From Cyrtodaria siliqua (lineage: Eukaryota > Mollusca > Bivalvia > Adapedonta > Hiatellidae), in assembly GCA_037043455.1 (NCBI GenBank), contig JAWPHD010004482.1:1-64000 (forward strand): 64,000 nucleotides of DNA, given 5' to 3'. The notes beneath the pieces are model-generated. The model was not told the DNA's origin, did not search any database, and saw only the letters and a program-made list of their open reading frames with translations. Below, in pieces: positions 36,847-49,490 of this stretch. The position numbers were made by a program, and so were the translations under genes. Each line of letters begins with the position of its first letter. The first letter of the stretch is position 1.

Positions 36847-37805
36847 TCAATGGTCAAGGTCACACTTGAAGTTCATAGGTCAAAAACAGGTACGCAATTT
36901 CGTGTCCGGACCGTAACGTCACAACCCCTGCAGGGAACATTAAATAGCTTGGCACAAGTGATCACCATAACAAGACGATGTGTCCCCCGTAAAACCCAGG
37001 TCCGTACCTTAAAGGTCAAGGTCACACTTGAAGTTCATAGGTCAAAAACACGTACGCAATTTCGTGTCCGGACCGTAACGTCACAACCCCTGCAGGGATT
37101 TTTAAATAACTTGGCGCAGGTAATCACCATGTGTCGCGCGCAAAACCCAGATCCGTACCACAAAGGTCAAGGTTACACTTGAAGTTTATAGGTCAAAAAC
37201 AGGTACGTAATTTCGTGTCCGGACCGTAACGTCACAACCCCAGCATGGATTTTTAAATTACTTGGCACAAGTGATCACCATAACAAGACGATGTGTCACG
37301 CGCAAAACCCAGGTCCGTACCTCAAAGGTCAAGGTCACACTTGCAGTTCATAGGTCAAAAACAGGTATGCAATTTCGTGTCCGGACCGTAACGTCACACC
37401 CCCTGCAGAGATTTTTAAATAACTTGGCACAAGTGATCACCATAACAAGACGATGTGTCGCGCGCAAAACGCAGGTCTTCAAGGTCAAGGTCACACTTGG
37501 AGGTCAAAAGTCAAGTTGTGTCCGATCAATAACTCTGGCATTCATGGACGGATTTTCAAATAACTTTGCACAAATGCTCACCACAACAATACGATGTGTC
37601 GCGCATAAAATTCAGGTATTTGGCCCCAAGGTCAAGGTCACATTTAGAGGTCAAATGTAAAATCGTGTCCGGTCAATAACTTTTGCATGCCTGGATGGAT
37701 TTTCAAATAACTTGGCATAAGTGCTCACCACAACCAAATGAGGTGTCGTGCACAAATCCAGGTCCATGGCTCCAAGGTCAAGGTCATACTTAGAGGTCAA
37801 AGGAC
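36847..37805 (+). repeat. Tandem array of about 155-bp monomers with AGGTCAAGGTCA
   Basis: Six to seven monomers carry GTCCGGACCGTAACGTCACA, GATTTTTAAATAACTTGGCA, AACAAGACGATGTGTC and AAAACCCAGGTCCGTACC. Each begins with AGGTCAAGGTCA or a one-base variant, near 36850, 37014, 37162, 37326, 37482, 37629 and 37771. That word is two nuclear-receptor half sites with no spacer. Frames at 36832-37182 and 37262-37660 are translations of the array. Confidence 0.8.
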
Positions 37806-37879
37806 ACCTCGGGAGCATTTATCACTTACAGTGATATTTCTTGTTTATTATACATTAATGATCATTTATGTGTTTTAAT

Positions 37880-38160
37880 TATATTGCCTATTAATGCTGC
37901 CTTGTTTGTTAGAGATTATAACCTGGCGGTGATATCTTTATTTACACTGTCCCGTTTATTGGGATGGCAATAGAGTTAGAGTGTGGTTTGGTGCACCCTA
38001 GAACCTGGCTTAAACCCCCAGCCGTATTGTCAACCCTTTTGTGTTTGTGATGTATTATTTTGCCTTTTTATTCATCTTTAAAGTTGTTTATGTGTGTGTG
38101 TTTGTGGTTGACTGACATCCTTGAATGCTCCTATTCCAGTTCGATTTGTATATCTACTTT
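37880..38160 (+). repeat. Second RT-element tail in U2
   Basis: TTAATGCTGCCTTGTTTGTT, CACTGTCCCGTTTATTGGGA, GGTGCACCCTAGAACCTGGC and the CTTGAATGCTCC end. It matches 50870-51130 in U3. It has no coding part. Confidence 0.7.
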
Positions 38161-39907
38161 CACTGGCAAGCATCAACACAGTACGAATTTAGCCTAGTAA
38201 AAGTTTTCAATGTGTGTCTAATTGTTGTTATTTTAAAGCGTTTTTGGATTTGAATATTGTATACCTTGAGGTATTTAAAAATGTATATGAGTGTCCAATA
38301 GGATTTAACGTGATGGCATAATCTATTTTTGTTACAAAAACATGATATTAAATGTTGGGATAAACTATACACGAGCAATATACTCATCGAAAAGAGCATT
38401 TGTAAGACCACAAGTAATTCAGATATTTGAAAATTGAATATTCATCATTTACAACATTGATTGAATAACACACATTTCGGATTGAATTAACTGTTTTATT
38501 TAAACAGCTATAACATAGCTTCTTTTGCTGCGTGTACATATTGTGCAAGGACAGTTATAAAGTGAAAAAAGGGATACATAGAAAGTGGTCCAAAAGAAAC
38601 CAAAGCACCGAAACGCAATATCAGCTTAGTCCCTACTGTACCACAAATTAAACCAAATTAGCAAATAAATTGTCAATCGATATCATGAACAGGTCAAAAC
38701 ACTTCCGAAAGAATGGTAAAGACAGGGTTACATAATTGGAATGGTCAGTAGGTCAGTAGGTAATACGGCCTACTGCTTAGCCAAATCGATTTTAAGTGCA
38801 CAAAACAAACGATCATAACTAATATTCCCGTACTTCTCAGCATTACTCTACTTATTGAGAAAACCATTGGCATTAGATATTTATAAAGAGAGAGAGAGAG
38901 CTAGCAAATGCGGATAAGCTGATAAGCCCCACTCCCACGCCACACCTTCCATAGAAACACGCATCCAACGCCCACTCTAGATGTCTGTGCCATAAACATA
39001 ACAAATGCCGAGGAAAATAAAGCAATTCTGTGTAACCGAAAATCATGTCTGAACGGTTAAAACAATAGGTGCAAATAAATCAGTTCCAATCTAAACATAT
39101 AAGAAGTGTTTTATGACATCAATATCATCTCCTGGACTAACTGCTGATTAGCACGAAACATTAAGGAAATGCTAAAATAAATTATATACACTTTCATTGG
39201 GGATAACTGAGATATCGTTGTTATTTTATGATTTTAAGCACGTTCACATAAGCAGATCAATAGTATAACAGGTTGCAATTGGTTGACATGACAGCATATC
39301 TAAATCCTTAACGAAAAATGAGATAAATTGTCCTATATAAATCTCAGCACGCAGACAAAATGGCACCAAAGGTGCACAACACTATGGTGGCATATAACTG
39401 CCGTCGAGATAATTTAGACGCGATACTTTTTTCAGCTATTAAGACGACTTTTAAGCCCTTATAAGTCGACTTATAAGAAAATCTACTCCAAAAAGTATCG
39501 TGACAAATTTACTTGCTAACTCGCCGTAAACACGCCTACAAACGCTCTCATGGTGCTGACGTCTGCACCGTTACAGGAGTATCAGGTGCTGCCTTTGAAC
39601 GCCGCTTTTTGATGTAAACAAGGTATGTTGTCACGTTTATTTGCATATAACTTATTTTCAAAGCGTTTAATCAAAAATCGAAGACAGTCGTTCAACCCTA
39701 TGAAAGGTGTTAATCCACACCAAATATGCTAACTGAAAGTGCAGTAGTTTGTTTAGATTTTACCTTTAGCGTTGACGGACCATGAAGTAAAAGTGCATGC
39801 ATACATAAATAAAAGTGGTATTTTTCATTGATAAAATGCTTCTTGTCATATTATTATGTTGCCATTAAAACATAGCATTGTAATGAATCAAAGGCACTTA
39901 CACAAGT

Positions 39908-41530
39908 TTGTGGGATCAGACAGTCGAATTAACACAAGTGCTGTCCAAAATGCATCGATGCTGCATTAGAGTGACAGGAGCTGCATTGGAGCTATGGAAT
40001 TAAGAAGATTTTTTCTTTCTAAGACACTGCTACGGACGAAAGATACGTCTCTCCTTCGGTAGTTATGTCTACTCTGTCGTGAGTCGTGAGTAGAATATAA
40101 ACCATTATCTCAGATGCTTGTTGAAAATGGGAGGAAAATACCTTAAAGTGGCTCAAATTAAGTGAGTTTTAAAAGCGAATCAAACAATGTATTCAGTAAT
40201 CTATTCCGAACATTGAGGCCGTTCGGCGGAAATAAATAGTTTTGCACCGTTTCCACTTCTCAACATTTGCAATGCACTCTATGTAAAACATGTAACGCTG
40301 GGGCAGAGAAAAATTACCACAAAGTCGCTAGTTGAACAAATGTGGTAGAGGAACATGAGCTTATGGTACCTGTAACATATCAGACCTCTAGCTCGTGCAG
40401 TTTCAGAGAAGAATATCTATAGCTTTTCTGTAATTCTATGACGCCAGGGCGGGCCAGATTTTACCCAGGTGTCACCATTTTAACACGTTTGTGGGATCAG
40501 ACGAATTAACACAAATGCTGTCCACAATGCATCGATGCTGCATTAGAGTGACAGGAGCTGCATTGGAGCTATGGTATTAAGAAGATTTTTTCTGCTTAAG
40601 ACACTACTACGGACGAAAGATACGTCTCTCCTCAGGTAGTTATGTCTACTCTGTCGTCAATCGTGAGTAGAATATAAACCATTATCTCAGATGCTTGTTG
40701 AAAATGGGAGGAAAATACCTTAAAGTGGCACAAATTAAGTGAGTTTTAAAAGCGAATCAAACAATGTATTCAGTAACCTATTCCGAACATTGAGGCCGTT
40801 CGGCGGAAATAAATTGTTTTGCACCGTTTCCACTACTCAACATTTGCAATGCACTCTATGTAAAACATGTAACCCTGGGGCAGAGAAAAATTACCACAAA
40901 GTCGCTAGTTGAACAAATGTGGTAGAGGAACATGAGCTTATGGTACCTGTAACATATTAGACCTCTAGCTCGTGCAGTTTCAGAGAAGAATATCTATAGC
41001 TTTTCTGTAATTCTATGACGCCAGGGCGGGCAAGATTTTACCCAGGTGTCACCATTTTAACACGTTTGTGGGATCAGACGAATTAACACAAATGCTGTCC
41101 ACAATGCATCGATGCTGCATTAGAGTGACAGGAGCTGCATTGGAGCTATGGAATTAAGAAGATTTTTTCTTTCTAAGACACTACTACGGACGAAAGATAC
41201 GTCTCTCCTTCGGTAGTTATGTCTACTCTGTCGTGAGTCGTGAGTAGAATATAAACCATTATCTCAGATGCTTGTTGAAAATGGGAGGAAAATACCTTAA
41301 AGTGGCTCAAATTAATTGAGTTGTAAAAGCGAATCCCACAATGCATTCAGTAACCTATTCCGAACATTGAGGCCATTCGGCGGAACTAAATAGTTTTGCA
41401 CCGTTCCCACTACTCAACCTTTGCAGTGCACTCTATGTAAAACATGTAATCCTGGGGCAGGGAAATATTACCACAAAGTCGCTAGTTGAAGAAATGTGGT
41501 AGAGGAACATGAGCTTATGGTATCTGTAAC
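39908..41530. repeat. 575-bp tandem repeat, about 2.8 copies
   Basis: GTTTGTGGGATCAGACGAAT recurs at about 39912, 40487 and 41062, exactly 575 bp apart, with few differences. Each copy holds CGATGCTGCATTAGAGTGAC, CTGTCGTGAGTCGTGAGTAG or similar, and GACGCCAGGGCGGGCCAGAT. U3 has one copy (52970-53520); U1 has none. Confidence 0.9.
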
Positions 41531-41689
41531 ACCCTCATGGTCATCATTTGAACAAACTTGGTATTCGTTCGTATAAGTTAGTTTATATAGAAAGAGTTGT
41601 CAAAATCTGTCGTGCGGTTCTTGAGAAGAAGATTTTGTAAGGTTTTGACTATTTTTAGTAACGGCGGACAAACACTTGGCGAGTGTGTG

Positions 41690-41757
41690 TGACGGGGGTG
41701 AGGAGGTTGGAGCGGGGGGAGGTGGGTTGGGGTAGGGGGTTGGGGTGGAGGTTCTGC
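41690..41757 (+). repeat. G-rich segment
   Basis: Many runs of three to six G separated by short AG or TT words, a strong G-quadruplex candidate. The U3 equivalent at 53725-53778 is G-rich too but differs in sequence, so G-richness is retained in both. Confidence 0.7.
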
Positions 41758-44537
41758 TGTCTGGAGCAAATAAGTTCTGAGATAATGGTTTATATTTGGA
41801 AACACAACAAAGAATTGAATAACTATGTTTATTTTATACTCATATGCAACTGCATGCCTTCACACTTCCTAATTGTCATCTATTGAATACTGAAATACCA
41901 GTGCGTGCCTTAACACACATAAATTGCTTCTCTTACAATTTAAAAAAGATATTTCTGTTACTATATATGTTAACCAGAAGAAGACGACCACGACGGCTGC
42001 GTTAGGAAGTTGACAATAGCTAGGCTATTCGTTGTTTCGTGTTGTTTTTTTCGAAACATACTAGATAAAATTCGAACATTTTTGCAAATATTGAAAATGA
42101 TTCCTATACAAGTTGTGCAGTATAAATCTCTCGACAGAGTAGACATAACTACCTCAGGGAGAATTTCTACTGTAGTAGTGTCTTAAAAAGAGAAAGAAAA
42201 AATATTCTTAATTCCATAGCTTTAATGCAGCACCGGTCGCTCTAATGCAGCACCGATGCATTTTGGACAACATTTGTGTTTATTCGACTGTCTAAGCCCA
42301 CAAACTTGTGTAAGTTCCTTTGGTTTATGACAATTCTATGTTTTAATGGCAACATATGTGACAAGAAGCATTTCATCAATAGAAAATACCACTTTTATTT
42401 ACGTGTTTTTTCCCATTTTACTTCATGGTCCGTCAACGCGAAACGTCAAATCTAAAAAACTACTGCACTTTTGGTGTGGATTATGACTTTTCACAGAAGG
42501 GTTAAACGACTGTCTTCGATTTTTGATTAAACGCTTTGAGAAGAAATTATACGCAAATAAACGTGACAACATACCTTGTTAACATCAAAAAGGGGCGATC
42601 AATGGCAGCACCGGATACTCCTCTAACGGTGCAGACGTCAGCACCATGAGAGCGTTTGTTAAGCGTGGTAAAGTCGCGATAATAATCTGGAATGACAGTC
42701 AAGTTAGCTATAAATAGATTTCTTCACATTCGGGATACTCTGTATTTTGTCATCAGACTGCTTCACTGCGCATGTCCCGTTTCACTCAAACAAGCAATTC
42801 GCATGTCCTATTTCACTCAAACAATCAATTTAAATTGACGGCTGTATAGCAGTCTACTTCACACATTTCAGTTCCTTTCCTTAAAATCCGAGTGATCCGA
42901 AGATTAAAAACTAACGCGAAATACTAATCGAGCATGTCACTTTAGACCATTATCATGACTGCATAGTTAAAGTTTGTCGTGATACTTATCTAGACTTTGT
43001 TATAAGTCGACTTATAAGGATTTAAACATCGTCTTAATAGCTGAAAAAGTATCTCGACTAAATTATCTAGACGGCAGTAATATGCCACCATACAACACAA
43101 ACAATACAACACGAACTAAATCAAACAGTGAAAAGGGCCAATATTCATAAAGCAACTTACGGGAAAATAAGACTTAACATTTAAGAATTTTACATTATGA
43201 CACTAGAGTCCATCTTTTTAAAGATAAGTAAATAGCTGTTTGTTTTATTTATCCATAACCTATTTAACAATATTAGGAAAACGCCTTAAATAGATAGAAA
43301 ACGGTGTTGATTGATAAATTGATGACATTTATAAAATCTGACATAAGTTAAGACATTGCTAAGAATCTTTATGATTATGGACCCAGGACAATATTTAATA
43401 AATAACGTAAAGAGTGGTTAAGATAGAGTTGATGATCTGGAATGGTAAACCGATAGGGAATTTTAATATGCATAAACAATGAATATTCGTATATTTACAA
43501 TAATTTGAGCAAATAAAGTGCATGTGTAAATATGTTGTTTCGGGAGAATCGTACAAAGGTTCCTAATAAATACTCCATAGGTAGGAGTAAAGTTAGGTGC
43601 TCCCTGAAATCAGGTTAAACAGCCCAGCGGTCTATTTCGCCACTGAGCACGGTACATTTGTTGCTCACACTTTTCTGTATGGTTCGCACGTTTAAAAGAT
43701 ACATCTTGTCTATGTAATTGTAATTAAGTGGAGCTTTTACTATACGACTTTTGCATATGTTTATATTTGGGGTATTAAATTGTATATATAGTGGATTATC
43801 TACAAAAGATCTAAACAACGCAAAACATGCTTTACCTTAAGCAGTGGCCTTAACAGTCAATACTTGAACAAAGGAAACACTGAATATGGTACTCGACAAA
43901 AACAAATCATCCCATCGATCAGGTTGGTGAAAATCCGAAATATTTGTTGAAATTGTCACATTCATGACAACATAAAGTTCCCTTCTGTCAGTATATATAA
44001 AAGGTAATATTAACGTGCATGCATTGATAATCCGAAGCAAACTTTCATATCGAATTGGTTAAAAATCAGCATATTTTCCGTACTAAATTGATCGTGTAGT
44101 TTTTCAATAATCAAGGGCAATAACTCCGCAACGAACATATCGATATAGCCAATTATTGACGTATAATAAAGAAAGGGTGTGGGGGGTTTGGAATACAGTG
44201 AAAGACGGTGGAGGGGTAAGATGAAAAAGAAGCTACTAGTCTAGTAAAGAATGTACTGCAATGAGAGTACTAAACTAAAGCGCACAAGAGAAGTGTGAGG
44301 AAGATGACGAACTATTACACAAGGCGCTTAACAGTACGGAGATATATTGATTCTGTTAAATATGGTATAATTCTTTAAAAACAAAATGGAAATGAGTCAA
44401 AAATAGTTTAAAAAGAATATTTTGATATACTTTTTTACAAAGTGTGGATTCTGCATACATTGTTTATAATATAAATTGTCAAATAGTAGCATTGTGTCGA
44501 TTATTACGGATGGCGGGAGGTATCGAGTACTGGTTCT

Positions 44538-44662
44538 ACCCAGGAAAAAGTGGGTGGTCTGCCTCCATATCCAGGAAAAGTGGGTGGTCTGCCTCCATAT
44601 CCAGGAAAAGTGGGTGGTCTGCCTCCATATCCAGGAATAGTGGATGGTCTGCCTCCACCATA
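44538..44662. repeat. 30-bp tandem repeat, four copies (U2 only)
   Basis: CCAGGAAAAGTGGGTGGTCT followed by GCCTCCATAT repeats four times. U1 (23548) and U3 (58032) have one. Since 30 is a multiple of three, the frames 44397-44699 and 44444-44686 contain ten-residue repeats, but they are not conserved elsewhere. Confidence 0.9.
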
Positions 44663-44939
44663 AAACAAATCGACCGTCATATATAACCTTACATAACAAT
44701 TAACCTTTTATATCTATATTTACATTTGTTGAAAATCACGTAAACCACAATACAAACAAACAAGTAGCACCTACACTTTCAACAGTAACCATGGTAACAC
44801 TAAACAACTGACGCGATCTTCAAATAAATAACTAAAAGCGTTTATAACAGCGTGATTACAAAACAAAATGAATACAACTTAAATTATTAAATAAAGTGTC
44901 AATGAACAAAATACTATATAAAAAGTTGTAAAGACAGTG

Positions 44940-45087
44940 ATACAGACTTGGAATGGTCTGTAGGCAATACGGCATGTTACAGACTTGGAATGGTCTGTAG
45001 GCAATACGGCATGTTACAGACTTGGAATGGTCTGTAGGCAATACGGCATGTTACAGACTTGGAATGGTCTGTAGGCAATACGGCAAG
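44940..45087. repeat. 37-bp tandem repeat, four copies (U2 only)
   Basis: ACAGACTTGGAATGGTCTGT then AGGCAATACGGCATGTT, four nearly identical passes. U1 and U3 have a single copy. Confidence 0.9.
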
Positions 45088-47769
45088 CTGTTTATCTGAA
45101 TCGATTGTATGTGCACAAAACAAACGATCATAACTAATATTCCCGTACGTTTTAGAATTAAGACAACAAATATAAACGTACCATAATCTATTTACTCTAC
45201 TTATTGAGAAAATATTTGGCATTATACATAGAGAGAGAAATCTAGCAAAGACTGATAAGCTAATAAGCCCACGCCACCCCTCCCAAAGAAACACACATCC
45301 AACATCTGTGACATAAACATAAGAAATAGCCGACCGAACTCAGCTTATACGAGGAAAATAAACAAAGCATTTTGCGTAACCGAAAAACATGTCTCAATGG
45401 ATAATACTATAGGAGCAAAGAAATAAATTACAATCTAAACATATCAGAGATGTTGTTATGACATCATTATCATCTCCTGGTCTAACTGCTGCGTAGCACG
45501 ACACAAGAAGGAATTGCAAAATTAAATTATATATACTTTAATTGAGGATAACTGAGTTAGCGTTGTTGTTTTATGCTTTTAAGCATGTTCACATAAGCAG
45601 ATCATTAGTATAACAGGTTGCAACTGGTTGACATGAAAGCGTATCAAAATCCTTAACCAAAAATGAGAAAAATGGTCCTATAGAAACCGCAACACTCAGA
45701 CGAAATGGCACCAAACACATGCAGTATGTTTTACAAAATGTGGATAGTTCATACATTGTTTATAATATAAACTGTCAAAGAGTAGTATTTAAAATGTCAA
45801 CAATAACACTAACCAACTGCAATCTGACCTTCAGAGCCAACTTACTCGATCTTCAAATAAATGACTGAAAACGTTCATGGCAGTGTGACGCTTCAAGCTT
45901 TCACTTATTTCTTCTTGGGAGATAATTTGGGTAGTTTCATATACTTTCGCTCATAACCAGTTAACTAGACTAATTTATGTTAACACAGTCCACCACTTTG
46001 TAATTTTCTTCACTTCCGGTGACCATTTTCTAGGGAAAGAACGTATAAAATCTCTCTCTCCAAAATGCGTTGCCATCTGCTATATTTCTAAAAATAAACC
46101 TTTCGAAAACCCTTTATATGGAGAGACAACATCTCTACTGTAATACGTAGTTCATTTTAATTTATTTGGTTGTATTTTTCACTTCTAAAGTATCCTGTCG
46201 GCCTGTATTTTCGAGAAAACCAACGTGATGTATGACTGCTATAGATATTTTGTAAAAATAATCATGTATTGTATGAAACTAAGAATAATGCATACTAATA
46301 TCTAAATAAATGTTCTGTATTTAAACTAAAATTACGTTGCCTATTGGCGCATCATAGAATGTTGCATGCGTATTTCAGACACCATATATCTACAGCACTT
46401 TGACGGCAATACCCTGCATTAATTGTAAGACATGCGTATTCATATCGCACTGATATCGTTTATGTCATATTTCTGCAGTCGAATGTATGTAAGTTACGAA
46501 TTCTACCATAAAATATGTTTAAAAAATCACCCTCTGACGTTACCTCTATTTCATCATGATCTTCGTCATGTATGGTATCTATTTTCTACCTTGATTCAAA
46601 GTGTTCAGTTTTATATTGGGATAGTGCAGACTAGCGATAACTGTGTTTTTATTTCACGATGTCATCATTATTGACATGCTGTCATAAATTTGCCTATAGT
46701 CAGACGGGTACATGATTCCCTGCTATTATCTGATTGATAGATGTGAGCTGCCAAGGCAAACATTTGCTAGGGTCACATCGTAGTTTTATATACAGGTATG
46801 TACTTCTGTTTATTGCTAGTTTTCGATCGCTGATGAACAGATTGAATAGAAATGTGTATCTATTATATATTATGGATGTCGACCTTCAAGTTATTATTTA
46901 TAGCTATTGTAAACAGATCGGAATAAACATGTCATCATGCATTATATATCAAAGATTACTAATCATAACGATGATTTCTCAGTATGAATAAATGTTTTTG
47001 GGGTATTTCTGTTTTGGTGTTCCCTAAAAGTGCAAAATATGTGTTGAGTTTTGAGATATCCTTATATCTAAAAGACCTGTACCTTGCGGACACGCCGAAC
47101 CCACTTTAAGAAAGCTATGGTGGTTCAGGATGGTAGTTTTGACTTGTCCTTTTCAATGGCGGCCATTCTGGATTGCCGTAACTTATGTCGACCGACTTTA
47201 TAATGAACCCCGAGATTAGCCAGGGTGGAGTTCTAGCATCTTATTTAACCTAGTGTTCCTAGAATGTCCTTATGTTATGAGTCTTCTTAAATTTTAAAAA
47301 CAACTATCGAGACAGCAAACGATATTTTGTTTTGTAATCAAGCTGGTGACCCGCCAGCCTCCAGCTTGATTTCAAAACAAAATGAATACAACTTGAATGA
47401 TTCAATTCTTCATGAATATATGTTGGATAGTAATTTTAATTTACTTGCAGATAAACAAACTACTGTAGAGATCATTCTCATTGTTTGACCTATTCAAATG
47501 ACAATACCGCTTATATTAGCTTAAACATGTACACAAACTTAAAGAAATGTTACCCAGGTGTTATCTTAGAAACTTTCAAGGTTGTTTAAAACGCCTAGTT
47601 AACCTCTATGAATGCGTTAAAAAGAACGTACGCAAGAGTATGATGACATGATGGAGATATCAATCGTCTGGACTCATATTTTTAGTCTACTAAAAAAAAT
47701 AAACTGTCTTAAAATGCAAAATGTATATGCAAGTAGGCTTAAATAACCCAAAACATCCATTTTATTATA

Positions 47770-48580
47770 GTTTATAGACAACGTGTTGGTATCCCTATGG
47801 GTACGAACTGTGCACCCATTGTCGCAGATTTGTTCTTATATTGCTATGAATTAAGGCATTTAATGACACCTCTCGGTATCTGGATGACATATTAAACATT
47901 GACAACCCTTTCTTTTCTACTATGGTTAATAATATACCGGTATACTCTAAAGAACTTCAACTTAACAAAGCTAATGTTTCTGATACTAACGCTTCTTTTC
48001 TTGATTTACATCTCTCCATTGAAAATGGTCAAACAAGTAGTAAAATATATGACAAGAGAGATGATTTTAATTTTGATATTGTTAATTACCCCCATTTAGA
48101 TGGGGTTTTCCCCCAGCAACACCTTATGGGGTCTATGTGTCTCAATTTATTCGTTTTTCTAGAGCTTGTACTCGAGCTGAGGACTTTAATATTCGTAATC
48201 TTTGTATAACTAAAAATCAGGGTTACCGTTACCATAAACTCCGTAAAACCTTTGCGAAATTGCATTATAGTAACCCTGATCTTCTTTCCAAACATAAAAG
48301 TACTTTAAGAACTCTTCTGCGACAAGGACTATCACAAAGTGACTTCTATGGTGATGTGATTGACAAACTTCGTAAGATCCTTGGTCATGATCATTTTTAT
48401 ACTAACTTTGTTAAACTTGTTAAAAGGTTTATCAAAAGAGGTTATGACCCTATCATTTTGCAACGCACTGCAAGCTTAGTGGTGGACCAATTTACAGTTC
48501 GCCACTATGCTTTCCTCTTTAATTGTGCGATGACCTGACAGGCTGAGTACCCTATGATGACGTCTACCTAAATCCCAAAA
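47770..48580 (+). pseudogene. RT retroelement copy in U3, disabled
   Basis: Less decayed than U1 and U2: the frame 47922-48209 keeps LQLNKANVSDTNASFLDLHL and KIYDKRDDFNFDIVNYPHLD, and a second frame, 48137-48538, keeps the C-terminal third, with DFNIRNLCITKNQGYRYHK and GDVIDKLRKILGHDHFYTNF. It lacks the 90-bp internal duplication of U1 and U2 and keeps the segment they lost. It is broken by a deletion around 47850, frameshifts and an early stop at 48536-48538. Confidence 0.75.
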
Positions 48581-48943
48581 GGACGGTGATGTTTGATGTT
48601 TGTCTGCAGTCTTGTCTTGTCGTGCCCTCAATGGTTTATTCGCTTGTTTCTCTGGCTTCTGCCAAGTCTTTGAGTTCCTTTTTTTGTGGCTTTCTATGCT
48701 ATTGATTTTTGTATTTATATATACACGAGCATATTTGTGTTTTACTTATATTGCTTATTAATGCTGCCTTGTTGGTTAGGGAATAGTTCATCGCGAGGAT
48801 TTCTTTATTTACTTTGTCCCGTTTTATTGGGTTGATGTAGGGTAATTGTGAGGTTTGGTGCACTCTAGAACCTGGTTTAACCCCCAGCGGCCTTTTTTTG
48901 CCACTGACCGTTCCAAGGCGGTAGCCCTATTGTCAACCCGTTT
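48581..48943 (+). repeat. RT-element tail (U3), truncated
   Basis: Carries GCCACTGACCGTTCCAAGGC (about 48900) and GTCAACCCGTTTG, then switches abruptly to the dispersed-block text GCCTAGCCAAATACGCTTGA. The terminal part of the tail and about 0.5-1 kb of unit are deleted. Confidence 0.7.
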
Positions 48944-49387
48944 GCCTAGCCAAATACGCTTGAAATTACAAGACACGGATATATGATTCCATTTATCAAG
49001 TTGATTATCCACATATTTCTGTACGATTTAATAAATCCAAGTATTCTACTTTCTCTCTTGTTTGTATTTGTTGCTTTGAAAGGATATCGCCATATTTGTT
49101 TTTTCATGGCATCTTATGACGTGCAATACACGAGGTATTCCACATTGCATACTATCCGGAAATAGATTGATATAGCACGATTATTAGGGGACACCTTTGT
49201 CAGGTTGAAAAGTACATACCTGCACGATACATTTGATTACCAAAATCTCCAATACTGTTTATTTGTTCGGGGTATTAAGTATTAAGCGATAATTTCGGCA
49301 TCCATTAGGCCGCCTGTACCTGCATATAGACATGATCTTGCTCACAACATTAGATGGAAGTATGTCAATATGTGTGATATATCTAAG

Positions 49388-49490
49388 CAATGCGATGTGT
49401 CGTGCACTATGCGGTATGTTGCGCAATATGCGGTATGTCGCACAGTATATGGCATGTCGAGTACTATGCGGAATGTCGCGTACTAAAAGC
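49388..49490. repeat. 19-bp minisatellite, short allele (U3)
   Basis: About five passes of the GCGGTATGT-containing 19-bp unit. Confidence 0.75.

Larger units (their letters stand above)
32799..37835 (+). mobile_element. Helentron/HINE-type element with central tandem repeats, split by insertion
   Basis: The left end ATGCCCCCGA (32799) and right end TCGGGAGCAT (37809-37818) are near-inverse. A TCCGTCCG microsatellite follows the left end (32830-32870), and a core of about 155-bp monomers follows. After the right inverted end comes a hairpin ATCACTTACAGTGAT and TTTCTTGT. This plan is known for bivalve pearl/CvA/MINE-like and other Helitron-related elements (family knowledge). The block 32989-36846 is inserted in the first monomer: text stops at GGTCGATACC and resumes TCAATGGTCAAGGTC. 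Confidence 0.65.
39383..43092. mobile_element. Long-TIR foldback element, expanded form (U2)
   Basis: The ends are TATGGTGGCATATAACTGCC and the near-inverse GACGGCAGTAATATGCCACC. The left arm runs to about 39960 and the right arm from about 42230, sharing the CTTATAAGTCGACTTATAAG palindrome, AAAAATCGAAGACAGTCGTT and GTTAATGCGTTGACGGACC-like blocks in inverse order. The loop of about 2.2 kb holds the 575-bp tandem repeats and a G-rich segment. No transposase is visible. Confidence 0.8.
25743..46450. repeat. Higher-order tandem unit U2 (expanded)
   Basis: Same order of blocks as U1 and U3, but about 20.7 kb long. The extra length comes from an insertion at 29759-30244, an LTR-retrotransposon end at 31163-31846, the Helentron-type element with the His-Me nuclease element inside it (32799-37835), and a triplicated 575-bp block in the foldback element (39908-41530). 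Confidence 0.85.

Noticed and set aside
36832..37660. Two frames of 116 and 132 codons
   Set aside because: They read through a tandem noncoding repeat whose period is not kept in frame.
44397..44699. Repeat protein frames on both strands
   Set aside because: Produced by the 30-bp tandem expansion only; single copy in the other units.
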